37,140 bases of DNA. It comes from a virus. The notes under the pieces are model-generated. The model had not been told where the DNA came from and ran no database searches. It worked only from the letters and a program-made list of their open reading frames with translations. Positions 1-5,879 of the stretch are shown here, in pieces; position 1 is the first letter of the stretch; each line of letters begins with the position of its first letter. The translations under genes and the position numbers were made by a program. Where the stretch lies: IMG/VR virus record IMGVR_UViG_3300031601_000005, positions 1 to 37,140 of that record. One strand, given 5' to 3'.

Positions 1-40
1 ATACTTCCAACCGATCGGTGAGAATTGGCGGGCCGGTCGG

Positions 41-278
41 TCGACCGCGGGCCGGTCGGTCGACCGCGGGCCGGTCGGTCGATCGCGGGCCGGTCGGTCG
101 ATCGTGAGGCGGGTCGGTCGGTCGGTCGGTCGGTCGGTCGGTCGGTTGGTCGGTCGGTCGGTCGGTCGGTCGGTTGGTCGGTTGGTCGGTTGGTCGGTCG
201 GTCGGTCGGTCGGTCGGTCGGTCGGTCGGTTGGCCGGTCGGTCGGTCGGTCGGTTGGCCGGTCGGTCGGTCGGTCGAA
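41..278. repeat. Degenerate (GGTC)n tandem array, copy 1
   Basis: The stretch is built almost entirely from the tetranucleotide GGTC. Near its left end longer variants containing GACCGCGGGCC or GATCGTGAGGCG alternate with the pure tetramer, and single C-to-T changes (GGTT) and GGCC variants break it further on. Because 4 is not a multiple of 3, every forward frame stays open and reads Gly-Arg-Ser-Val repeats, so apparent ORFs here are not evidence of genes. A second array of the same unit and orientation begins near 661. Confidence 0.95.
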
Positions 279-303
279 TTCAACCTATCAAATCACCCCC
301 TGC

Positions 304-427
304 TAGAATCGCCTAGGATCGATTCTGGAGGCATGCTGGACACAATCGGATAATCGGGCCGTCAACCCGTTGGCGCGTCCCCTGGACTATCCTAGGCGAT
401 TCTAGGGGGTATCGCCTAGAATCGATT
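304..427. repeat. Inverted plus direct repeat cluster (CCTAGGCGATTCTA)
   Basis: A 15-base arm at 304-318 (TAGAATCGCCTAGGA) is the exact reverse complement of 390-404, flanked outward by CCCCC and GGGGG runs that extend the pairing. A second copy of the left arm follows at 408-427 as a 20-base direct repeat with two mismatches to 308-327. The roughly 70 bases between the arms hold no ORF. It could form a large cruciform, or be a protein-binding or recombination site next to the GGTC array. Its function is unknown. Confidence 0.75.
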
Positions 428-660
428 GTGGCGCCTTGCTGCAGCATGTTAGCCACAAAATGAGCTACAACGCATTAGAACGGATTATGACGGATTATAG
501 CATATACAGTACTATTGGCGGGTGCAGTCGATCTCGCCCCCCGTGTTAGCCACCGGGTCACCCTGCTATGGTTATACATACTATACTATAGGTGGTATGT
601 TTCAAAGCGGAATAGGCCAGAAAGTGGATTTTGGGGGAAACCAGGGGGAAACCCGCGGGT

Positions 661-876
661 CAATCGTGAGGTGGGTCGGTCGACCAACCGGTCCGCGGGT
701 CGTGAGGCGGGTCGTGAGACGGCCGGTCGGTCGATCGTGAGGCGGGTCGTGAGGTGGGTCGACCGGTCGGTCGGTTGGTCGATCGTGAGGCGGGTCGGTC
801 GATCGTGAGGCGGGTCGGTCGGTCGGTCGGTCGGTCGGTCGGTCGGTTGGTCGGTCGGTCGGTCGGTCGACCCGGT
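661..876. repeat. Degenerate (GGTC)n tandem array, copy 2
   Basis: This is the same GGTC tetramer in the same orientation as the first array. Its left half is dominated by longer units of the type GGTCGATCGTGAGGCG and its right half is nearly pure. The right edge runs directly into coding sequence of the small HTH gene that follows, with a reading frame open across the boundary. Between the arrays (about 430-660) I see no supported gene, only a short direct repeat CGGATTAT near 480-495. Confidence 0.95.
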
Positions 877-917
877 CGGTCGAACTTTGGCGGCGACTGC
901 AAGAACTCCATGATAAG

Positions 918-1214
918 TTGCCTGGCGATCTATGGGGGCAGATTCAGCAAGAGCACCTGGCGGCGTGTGAGTTACTGGGTGACAGCCCCCAACCAGACTT
1001 ACCCCCGAGCGCGGACAAAGCCACATCCACAAAGCGAGGACGCAAAAGAAATGCAGACCACGATAAGCGGCTGGCCGGAGAATACACGAAGGCTCTTAAC
1101 GATGGCACATGTGAGTCACAAGCGGCCTTTGCCAAGTCCAAGGGCATGAAGCCACCGGCTTTCAACAAGCTTTTGGCTCGCGTTCTCAAGGTCGAGGGCC
1201 CGCAAAAGCATTGA
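918..1214 (+). CDS. Small HTH-like protein, possibly 5'-truncated by the GGTC array
   Basis: A 98-residue product with a TTG start is the shortest reading. The same frame is open upstream with protein-like sequence (VELWRRLQELHDK) as far as the GGTC array, and no ATG, GTG or TTG is available there. The true start may therefore have been lost to repeat expansion. The N-terminal part is helical. A basic KRGRKRN stretch precedes a C-terminal segment (AFAKSKGMKPPAFNKLLARV) that resembles a helix-turn-helix, with AFAKSKGM as the likely first helix and turn. Small HTH proteins of this kind are often found beside excisionase-like genes, as here. A DNA-binding role is inferred. Two hairpins follow the stop codon. 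Confidence 0.6.
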   Translation: MPGDLWGQIQQEHLAACELLGDSPQPDLPPSADKATSTKRGRKRNADHDKRLAGEYTKALNDGTCESQAAFAKSKGMKPPAFNKLLARVLKVEGPQKH

Positions 1215-1221
1215 ATTAATA

Positions 1222-1245
1222 CGTTGCCTGCACTTTTAGGCAACG
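1222..1245 (+). terminator. Hairpin after the HTH gene
   Basis: CGTTGCCT (1222-1229) and AGGCAACG (1238-1245) form a perfect 8-bp stem with an 8-base loop just after the stop codon. There is no T-run behind it, so it is a 3' hairpin and not a complete intrinsic terminator. Confidence 0.45.
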
Positions 1246-1281
1246 CTCTGTCAAAAAACTTCAAAATAATTTGACCACCAT

Positions 1282-1305
1282 AAGCCCGTATTTTGCGGGC
1301 TTTTT
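1282..1305 (+). terminator. Rho-independent terminator
   Basis: An AGCCCG/CGGGCT stem closes a short AT-rich loop and is followed directly by TTTTT. This is a standard intrinsic terminator layout. It insulates the HTH gene at 918-1214 from the excisionase-like pair that starts at 1423. Confidence 0.75.
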
Positions 1306-1329
1306 CTATGCGCCTCACATTTTGTAGCG

Positions 1330-1359
1330 TTGAATTAAATCGGCCGGGAATTAATTCAA
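1330..1359 (+). promoter_or_regulatory. Operator-like TTGAATTAA inverted repeat
   Basis: TTGAATTAA at 1330-1338 is mirrored as TTAATTCAA at 1351-1359, about two helical turns centre to centre. The same nonamer also occurs at 1211-1219 across the stop of the preceding gene. It lies about 65 bases upstream of the excisionase-like start, where a dimeric regulator could bind. No clear -35/-10 pair is visible. Confidence 0.4.
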
Positions 1360-1422
1360 TTTTTCAACGGTTAAGTATCCGCACGTTACTGGTTTCTTAC
1401 TTTTACCAACGTGAGGTATCCC

Positions 1423-1632
1423 ATGGCTACTGCCGCTAACACGGCCACGCTCGTCAACGAAAAACGTGCGGCCGAGATCCTAGGGGTCTCTGCTGGAACC
1501 CTATCCGTCTGGCGTTGCACACGACGCTATCCCCTGCCGTATACGAAAATTGGCCGCGCCGTCCGTTACCGCGTGGCCGACCTGGAAGATTTTATTGCCG
1601 CCAGAACCGTGGGCAAAGAGGTGTCGCATTGA
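1423..1632 (+). CDS. Excisionase/AlpA-family HTH DNA-binding protein
   Basis: A 69-residue protein. The ATG at 1423 was preferred over the GTG at 1411 because GTGAGG sits just upstream of it as a ribosome binding site. It reads NEKRAAEILGVSAGTLSVW, then KIGRAVRYRVADLEDFI. This is the MerR-like winged HTH of the AlpA/excisionase family (HTH_17): a recognition helix in GVSAGTLSVW and the wing residues GRAVRY, followed by the terminal D-E-F helix. Family members act as recombination directionality factors or as transcription activators of mobile elements. No integrase lies within the window. The gene overlaps the next one in a TTGA arrangement, so the two are probably co-translated. Confidence 0.85.
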   Translation: MATAANTATLVNEKRAAEILGVSAGTLSVWRCTRRYPLPYTKIGRAVRYRVADLEDFIAARTVGKEVSH

Positions 1633-2307
1633 GCACCTCCACCTCAGACCTCCGTTGGCTCACTCCCCCGAAAGTCGCCGCACAGCTCGGCGTCTGCGTG
1701 GACAAGGTCCATGGCTGGATCAAGCGAGGCGAACTTCGCGCCGTCGACGTATCCGAGCAGCCTGAAAAGGTCGCCCCCGGTTTCGCATCGCATACCCTGT
1801 AGTTGTCATGGGTGTGAGCAAAAGCTTGTACTTGTAATTCTTTTTGGATACTGGGGACGGGCCGAAAATATCCATGATCATGCTGATAGGCCGATTCAAT
1901 GCCAGAATATTTTTGAAGTGCTTTCCGACTCTTGAAACGCATGTACGTAATCAGCGCGGGTGCTTTTTGTTTGGCCACCCATCGCATAGCTTGTAGTTGG
2001 GCGCCATTAACTCTATCATTTTGCCCCCAGACCACCTTAATTCGATAGGCCACAACATCGGATAAAACACCCCGCGGTTCTACGAATTTCTCTAGATTCG
2101 GATTGATTGTAATGATTGACGGCAAGCCGGGTTTGATGATTTTTTTTGAATTCGAATTGATGAAGAAATCGCGCCCCACTTTGCCGTGTTTCTTTAGTTC
2201 TTTGAATTCGCGTTTTGTCATATTGAAATTGTTTTTCTCGCCAACACGGACCACCTCTGTAATAATTGCATTGGCGCAAGTGAGTAGGGAAAATAAAGCT
2301 TTCATAA
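1592..2307 (-). CDS. Hypothetical protein with 3' end fused antisense into the excisionase gene
   Basis: The family is not recognised. The ATG at 2307 gives MKALFSLLTCANAII, a short hydrophobic N-terminus that could be a weak signal peptide. About 150 residues of well-mixed sequence follow (for example NMTKREFKELKKHGKVGRDF and AMRWVAKQKAPALITYMRF), ending near HTHDNYRVC. Beyond that the frame simply reads the reverse complement of the truncated excisionase gene, so the last 70 or so residues look accidental. Its base composition is visibly AT-richer than the flanks. The likely true coding part is about 1800-2307. It may be host or foreign DNA joined to the excisionase gene by recombination. 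Confidence 0.4.
1629..1802 (+). pseudogene. Second excisionase-like HTH gene, frameshifted and truncated
   Basis: It starts with TTG overlapping the TGA of the previous gene. LTPPKVAAQLGVCVDKVHGW and IKRGELRAVDVSEQP are typical of the excisionase-type HTH fold. After EQP the frame continues as KVAPGFASHTL and stops. One base away, the other frame reads KGRPRFRIAYPV, the expected wing sequence of this family (usually GRPRFRI, then a D-L-E-F helix). One base, most simply a G in a GGAAAAGG context near 1767-1773, appears to be missing. Even in the corrected frame the terminal helix is absent, because sequence resembling the family ends near 1795. Both a frameshift and a 3' truncation are seen, so the product is probably non-functional unless the shortened HTH still binds DNA. 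Confidence 0.7.
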
Positions 2308-2336
2308 TTCTACTTTCAAAATGGGGTGTTGTTATT

Positions 2337-2368
2337 GTGTTCGTGTGTTCGTGTGTTCGTGTGTTCGT
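2337..2368. repeat. Four perfect copies of GTGTTCGT
   Basis: An 8-bp unit is repeated four times without change, immediately upstream of the minus-strand ORF starting at 2307. Slippage at this microsatellite would change the spacing between that ORF and any upstream promoter. Confidence 0.9.
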
Positions 2369-2570
2369 GCTCACGATCGAAAACAAAATCAGAACCGTAC
2401 ATAGTCATAATGATATTTTCGATAACGGTTTGCGCCCCTCAGGTAATTACAAATATAGGGGGACGTGATACTAAAGTCAATAGGGCTATATAAATATTTT
2501 CGGTATTCGTCGATAATGGTCTCTAGTGATACTGAGAATATTTATCTGGTTGGAAGCCGATCAGCCGAAT

Positions 2571-2664
2571 ATTCGATCACTATACAGTCGTATACTGCTA
2601 GTCATTCGATCACCCTATACATCCGTATACGTGGCCGGCCGTCCAGTGATGTACGACCGTATAC
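2571..2664. repeat. Iteron-like 33-35 bp repeats with CGTATAC cores
   Basis: CGTATAC occurs at 2589, 2624 and 2658, spaced 35 and 34 bases apart. The first two units also share ATTCGATCAC at 2571 and 2604 and a TATAC step between the two motifs. The middle core is the perfect palindrome CGTATACG. Regular spacing of a palindromic core in a non-coding stretch suggests binding sites for a repressor or replication initiator. No binding protein is identified. Confidence 0.6.
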
Positions 2665-2733
2665 ATGCCACCTCGGAACTAGAGCGACTAGCCCACCCCC
2701 TCCGCCGGCGGCTAGTAGTCGAGAGCCGGCCTG

Positions 2734-2793
2734 TACCCCCACCTACCACTTCGTGGGGAGGGGTATGACTGAGCCCTACCAGAAGTGGGGGTA
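2734..2793. other. Inverted repeat TACCCCCAC / GTGGGGGTA
   Basis: A perfect 9-bp inverted repeat (2734-2742 and 2785-2793) encloses a smaller CCAC-TTC-GTGG hairpin. It sits between the CGTATAC repeats and the 40-bp tandem repeat in a gene-poor stretch and may be a regulatory or structured-RNA element. Confidence 0.4.
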
Positions 2794-2860
2794 TGACGAT
2801 AGTGCCCCCTATATGCCCTCGAAAATACGCAAATCTCTGTAAGTGAGCGAGGTTTAAGGG

Positions 2861-2951
2861 GCGAGGTTTAAGGCGGGGTTTGACGGCGGGGTTTGAGTGA
2901 GCGAGGTTTAAGGCGGGGTTTGACGGCGGGGTTTGAGTGAGCGAGGTTTAA
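2861..2951. repeat. 40-bp tandem repeat carrying GCGAGGTTTAA
   Basis: Two identical 40-base units lie at 2861-2900 and 2901-2940, with a partial third unit (GCGAGGTTTAA) at 2941-2951 and another partial copy at 2847. Each unit contains GAGGTTTAA once and GGGGTTTGA twice, variants of the element found before several plus-strand genes downstream. Confidence 0.9.
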
Positions 2952-2957
2952 CTGGGA

Positions 2958-3056
2958 ATGAGAAAATATCCAGAAGGTATTGACAGCATCAGCCGACTTG
3001 ATACAATACGGAAGATTCAACCAATCACCCCCATACACAAGCGGGGTTTAACATGA
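2958..3056 (+). CDS. Possible 32-aa leader peptide
   Basis: The ORF begins 12 bases after a GAGG within the last GAGGTTTAA copy and reads MRKYPEGIDSISRLDTIRK before ending on an ATGA overlap with the next small ORF. The candidate promoter lies inside it, so both cannot be used in the same transcript. Supported only by the ribosome binding site and the coupled overlap. Confidence 0.22.
   Translation: MRKYPEGIDSISRLDTIRKIQPITPIHKRGLT
2980..3007 (+). promoter_or_regulatory. Sigma70-type promoter for the plus-strand module
   Basis: TTGACA at 2980-2985 and TACAAT at 3002-3007 are separated by 16 bases. The spacing and sequences are near consensus. Transcription would start around 3013-3015, upstream of the small ORF at 3053 and the gene at 3157, and downstream of the repeats that could serve as operators. 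Confidence 0.55.
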
Positions 3057-3136
3057 TCCACCTTACACTCATTGGCTTACATGCCGGTACACCTGATCGA
3101 CCAACCAATCCAACCGACCAATCAACCCAAACCTAA
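3053..3136 (+). CDS. Possible 27-aa small protein
   Basis: ATG follows GCGGGGTTTAAC, so GGGG acts as a ribosome binding site at good distance. The product begins MIHLTLIGLHAG and then becomes rich in Thr, Asn and Pro. It ends 20 bases before the next gene, whose own purine-rich site AAAAGAG follows. The function is unknown. It could be the truncated start of a small gene like the one at 4219, which follows the same element. Confidence 0.35.
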   Translation: MIHLTLIGLHAGTPDRPTNPTDQSTQT

Positions 3137-3156
3137 CTACGAAAAGAGACCAGACG

Positions 3157-4113
3157 ATGATCATGACCAATCTTGACCGAATCGAGCGTGCCCGCCAAAT
3201 CATCAACGCCCATTACGAGGGCGACGCCGACGTGAGAGGCAGCTGCGTGGATTGCATCGCCGACATGATGCATCTACTCGCTTTTACTGTCGGCGAGGGA
3301 GTTATCAGATTGCAGATCGACGATGCGGTCGGTCGTACCCGCATGCATTTCGAAGATGAGTTCAGGGTGAAGCCTGAGGTGCCGTTCACCCGCTACCACA
3401 CTTTGCTCGTTCGCGACCGCGAAAATGATATGCAATGGTCGCAGGAGTTCGGCGATGCGGATCGTGATGTAGTTGTGGCTGAACAAGAGGATTACATCGA
3501 GCACGATCGCCGCCGCCAAGATTTGCAGATTGTCGAAAGCGACGGTACTCAGGCCGACATAGAACGCATCGTGTCCGCGATCAACGCCCCTCGTGATCGT
3601 TTCGAGCAGGCCCTGGATGTGGTTAATGCGATGACTGAAACTGTTCCCGAAATTCGATCGACCGACCAGTACATCGATGATGCGATCAGCGGCAAGGATC
3701 TAGTGCGAGCGGGCGTGGACCCCGACGATTTTGAGAAATTCGCGACCGGGTATCTCGAGTCGATGGTGTCGTGCGAAAGCGATGCCGATGGACAGTACCT
3801 GTACACCTGCACTCTGGATTTCCTAAGCGACTTCGAACTGGAGCATGAACTAGGTCGACGAGCCCGTCAAGATTGTATCGCATGGCTTGAAGGGGTCCAG
3901 CCGTGGTTCCGTACGGATCTTTCCCAGGCCGGATTCAACTTCTGGAAAATCAGAAATGGCCTGGGCGACTTCCTGCCGGGAGATTGTGCCGAGGATCAGT
4001 CGGATAATATGTCGCACCTCGCCCGCGATGTGTTTGGCCCATTGGTGATCATCATCGATGCGCCCAACGCCCAGCACAGGCTGCCACGGCTGCGTATGGA
4101 AGCCGGGCAGTAG
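3157..4113 (+). CDS. Phage protein with C-terminal 'FW.IRNG' motif
   Basis: A 318-residue acidic, soluble protein of unknown function. Residues 1-60 hold a segment rich in Cys, Asp and His (GSCVDCIADMMHLL). The C-terminal third matches a widespread family of uncharacterised phage proteins. In that family 'YLE..' is followed by a Cys/Asp stretch and then a motif like DFWLTRNGHGAGFWDR with a terminal 'LA..FG' helix. Here these appear as ATGYLESMVSCESDADGQYL, AGFNFWKIRNGLGDFLPGD and MSHLARDVFGPL. The motif is recognisable but diverged, since GFWDR has become DFLPGD. The gene is the first large one after the promoter at 2980-3007 and is followed by a hairpin. Confidence 0.75.
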   Translation: MIMTNLDRIERARQIINAHYEGDADVRGSCVDCIADMMHLLAFTVGEGVIRLQIDDAVGRTRMHFEDEFRVKPEVPFTRYHTLLVRDRENDMQWSQEFGDADRDVVVAEQEDYIEHDRRRQDLQIVESDGTQADIERIVSAINAPRDRFEQALDVVNAMTETVPEIRSTDQYIDDAISGKDLVRAGVDPDDFEKFATGYLESMVSCESDADGQYLYTCTLDFLSDFELEHELGRRARQDCIAWLEGVQPWFRTDLSQAGFNFWKIRNGLGDFLPGDCAEDQSDNMSHLARDVFGPLVIIIDAPNAQHRLPRLRMEAGQ

Positions 4114-4131
4114 TTGTCCGACTCAGACGTC

Positions 4132-4161
4132 GCCCGCTGTGCCGCGAGGCCTACAGCGGGC
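4132..4161 (+). terminator. Hairpin after the 3157-4113 gene
   Basis: GCCCGCTGT and ACAGCGGGC form a perfect 9-bp stem with a 12-base loop. An imperfect CCTGGGCC/GGCCAGG hairpin follows at 4164-4182. There is no T-run, so this may be an RNA processing or stabilising structure, or a weak terminator. Confidence 0.45.
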
Positions 4162-4201
4162 ACGCCTGGGCCGTATGGCCAGGATTACGATCACCCCACA
4201 T

Positions 4202-4217
4202 ATGAATGAGGTTTAAC
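4202..4217 (+). promoter_or_regulatory. ATGAATGAGGTTTAAC element
   Basis: One of at least eight GRGGTTTAA copies in the plus-strand module (also near 2847, 2861, 2901, 2941, 3041, 5177 and 5704). GAGG can serve as a ribosome binding site for the small ORF that follows at 4219. The TTTAA part includes a stop codon for one upstream frame. Confidence 0.5.
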
Positions 4218-4218
4218 C

Positions 4219-4341
4219 ATATCGACCATCCAATGCGATTCACTTGAGGAACTGGCCAGGGTATGTGCTGTCTTGGCTGAAGAGGGCGTGCCGTTCAAGG
4301 CCAAGACCCAGTACCTAATCATCGAAATCACAGGATATTAA
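4219..4341 (+). CDS. Small protein gene (40 aa) with no standard start codon
   Basis: The frame reads CDSLEELARVCAVLAEEGVP, then FKAKTQYLIIEITGY, and stops 2 bases before the next ATG. The helix-strand-strand pattern looks like a small alpha/beta phage protein. An in-frame stop at 4210-4212 limits the 5' end. The only codon correctly placed after GAGGTTTAACC is ATA at 4219, with no ATG, GTG or TTG before the internal TTG. Either ATA is used, or an ATG has mutated to ATA and the gene is decaying. Coding character is strong, but expression is doubtful. Confidence 0.5.
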   Translation: MSTIQCDSLEELARVCAVLAEEGVPFKAKTQYLIIEITGY

Positions 4342-4343
4342 AA

Positions 4344-4610
4344 ATGAACAGAGACGAGATCGAAAAACATGCCTGGAAGCACGGCATCGAGCCTGCTCGA
4401 GCCAAGGGTGGATATTGGGTGCATGCCAAGCTGGTCGGCGCATGGTCAGCGGTTTGTGGCCATGCACCCTCGGCCCCCAAGGGCATTTTGGTGCGCGACC
4501 GATGCGGTTGGCATCGGATAGTGGGCACCGCGAAACAAGTCAACTGTCCGAAGTGCCTGGCCCGGCTTGCGGTATTTTCCGACAACGAACCCCGATACGA
4601 TATTAAGTAG
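4344..4610 (+). CDS. Small zinc-finger-like protein
   Basis: An 88-residue basic protein starting 2 bases after the preceding small ORF. It carries SAVCGHAPSAPKG in the middle and QVNCPKCLARL near the C-terminus, giving three Cys and a His that could bind one zinc ion. A Trp-rich core (GGYWVHAKLVGAWSAV) precedes it. The family is not recognised. Its place in a run of small phage accessory genes suggests a modulator or DNA/RNA-binding role, which is inferred only. Confidence 0.65.
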   Translation: MNRDEIEKHAWKHGIEPARAKGGYWVHAKLVGAWSAVCGHAPSAPKGILVRDRCGWHRIVGTAKQVNCPKCLARLAVFSDNEPRYDIK

Positions 4611-4663
4611 TTCCCCTACCCCCTTTTAAAATCAATCTACACACACGAACGAGGATTAAGACG

Positions 4664-5176
4664 ATGAACACAATCAGGAACATCATCACCAACGAGTGGG
4701 CCGTCAGCGTAACCATGTGCGGTAACGATGAGACGCTGCTCGACAGTTACGACATCGACGAGGATTACGTCCCGGCCGAGGTAGTGGCCGAGGCCTGCGA
4801 GAATGGCTCCAACGTCATATACGAGCGGGGTTTGGTCTGCTCCGCCGATTGCCACTTCAGCCACTGGCATGGCGGAAAGTTAGACGATCAAGCGATCTCG
4901 CCTTGGCAGCTGAGATGTGGAATGTTCGTTGCCGCGTTCTACCGTCGATCGGATCTTACCGTGCTCGATGGTATTGTCATTGAGGATAGCGGTTGGGGTG
5001 CCGTAATGCGTCTCCCCACCGTCCCCCGTGCGATTGTCGATGGCATCCAATCGGCCCTCGAGCAGGCCGATAAGGCGATCGCCTGCACCATCGAGATGTA
5101 CACCGTTCGGCGTGGGTCCACCAGGATTTCGCAAAGGTCGGGCTCTGGCCGGCAGCGGGCAACTACGCGCACATGA
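4664..5176 (+). CDS. Hypothetical phage protein, C-terminus possibly frameshifted
   Basis: A 170-residue product. ATG follows GAGGATTAAGACG, a good ribosome binding site and a variant of the GAGGTTTAA element. The N-terminal 145 residues look genuine (for example SYDIDEDYVPAEVVAEACEN and LVCSADCHFSHWHGG, with Cys and His that could bind metal). The last 28 residues become Arg/Ser-rich. A different frame over 5095-5186 reads VHRSAWVHQDFAKVGLWPAA and GNYAHMNGV and stops at the TAA inside the GGGGTTTAA element. That looks more protein-like, so a frameshift near 5075-5097 is plausible. Function unknown. Confidence 0.65.
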   Translation: MNTIRNIITNEWAVSVTMCGNDETLLDSYDIDEDYVPAEVVAEACENGSNVIYERGLVCSADCHFSHWHGGKLDDQAISPWQLRCGMFVAAFYRRSDLTVLDGIVIEDSGWGAVMRLPTVPRAIVDGIQSALEQADKAIACTIEMYTVRRGSTRISQRSGSGRQRATTRT

Positions 5177-5187
5177 ATGGGGTTTAA
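5174..5187 (+). promoter_or_regulatory. ATGGGGTTTAAC element
   Basis: The preceding stop codon TGA overlaps this GGGGTTTAAC copy, which lies about 25 bases before the next start at 5211. The actual ribosome binding site of that gene seems to be AAGGA at 5200-5204, so here the element is not simply the initiation site. Confidence 0.45.
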
Positions 5188-5210
5188 CTTCCAACGAACA
5201 AGGATTTATT

Positions 5211-5666
5211 ATGAGTTCTGCACGCAAACAAGTGACGATTTACCCCTCGGCTGCCGCGAGGATCATCGTCGGCAATAGCTCCCCCGGCTGCAACTCCGCA
5301 ATTGAGTGCTGGGTCCGAGCGATTCGAGAGATAGAACCCCGCATGAAGATCTCGAGGGCTGAATGGAACTTCCTGGCCGACGTCCTGAACGGCTCCCTGG
5401 CCGACCATACGTGGAATGTCGTCGCGTTTTGCCAGGATATCCGTGATGCCAACCAGATCGGTGGCCTCGCGAAGAAGTGGATCGTTAACAACGGAGACGC
5501 GGCCCTGGCCGACCTGTTGGATCGGATCAGTATCAACAATCCGATCTACATGCAGTACATCCTGCTGGCTGTCAGGCACTACTGGGCCAATTGCGATGCG
5601 ATCGATTTGAAGAAGGATGAATGGTGGACGGTCAACTGGTGGCTGTCTGCCGCGGCCGAAGGATGA
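5211..5666 (+). CDS. Hypothetical phage protein
   Basis: A 151-residue protein. The ATG at 5211 was chosen because AAGGATTTATT precedes it and the protein begins MSSARKQVTIYPSAAARIIV. The N-terminus resembles the start of small phage proteins of the 'VTIYPS..A...G.SSP..N.AIECW' type. A middle segment (MKISRAEWNFLADVLNG) and a Trp-rich C-terminus (KKDEWWTVNWWLSAAAEG) are mostly helical. No catalytic motif is visible. It is the last gene of the plus-strand run before a strong hairpin. Confidence 0.75.
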   Translation: MSSARKQVTIYPSAAARIIVGNSSPGCNSAIECWVRAIREIEPRMKISRAEWNFLADVLNGSLADHTWNVVAFCQDIRDANQIGGLAKKWIVNNGDAALADLLDRISINNPIYMQYILLAVRHYWANCDAIDLKKDEWWTVNWWLSAAAEG

Positions 5667-5699
5667 TACACTGCAGAGAGATTGGTCAGCCGTAGCGAC

Positions 5700-5714
5700 A
5701 TGCGTGAGGTTTAA
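5700..5714 (+). promoter_or_regulatory. ATGCGTGAGGTTTAAC element
   Basis: The last copy of the recurring GAGGTTTAAC element. No convincing ORF follows it before the hairpin at 5763, so it may mark a deleted gene, or the element may work without a downstream start codon. Confidence 0.4.
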
Positions 5715-5762
5715 CCGGGCATTGGTCGTGCCTGCACTCACGACAAATTGCTGCCATGGCCA

Positions 5763-5804
5763 GGCGCCGGGCTGGGTTCCGTTGAGGTTTCCCAGCCCGG
5801 TGCC
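5763..5804. terminator. Strong hairpin between converging modules
   Basis: GGCGCCGGGCTGGG (5763-5776) pairs with CCCAGCCCGGTGCC (5791-5804), a 14-bp stem with one G-T pair and a 14-base loop. ATTTCTT follows on the plus strand. It lies between the plus-strand module and the converging minus-strand module, as expected for a terminator that may act in both directions. Confidence 0.7.
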
Positions 5805-5879
5805 ATTTCTTGGGTGTGAATCTCGGACATCGAGTCGAGTCGACCATTTTTCATTGATTTTGGTTATGTCGCCGGGGCA

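Noticed and set aside
25-316. Arg/Gly/Ser/Val repeat ORFs over the first GGTC array
   Set aside because: A tetranucleotide repeat keeps all frames open and translates to GRSV in each, so length is an artefact of the repeat.
41-876. CRISPR array
   Set aside because: The repeats are contiguous tetramers with no unique spacers, and there are no cas genes.
515-1032. Plus- and minus-strand ORFs spanning the second GGTC array (R/S/G- or D/R/P/T-rich)
   Set aside because: Same low-complexity effect on both strands; only the frame continuing into 918-1214 has ordinary protein sequence.
2465-2842. Two overlapping plus-strand ORFs of 80 and 125 residues
   Set aside because: They run through the CGTATAC repeats and inverted repeats, have no good ribosome site and show no consistent protein character; the repeats explain the region better.
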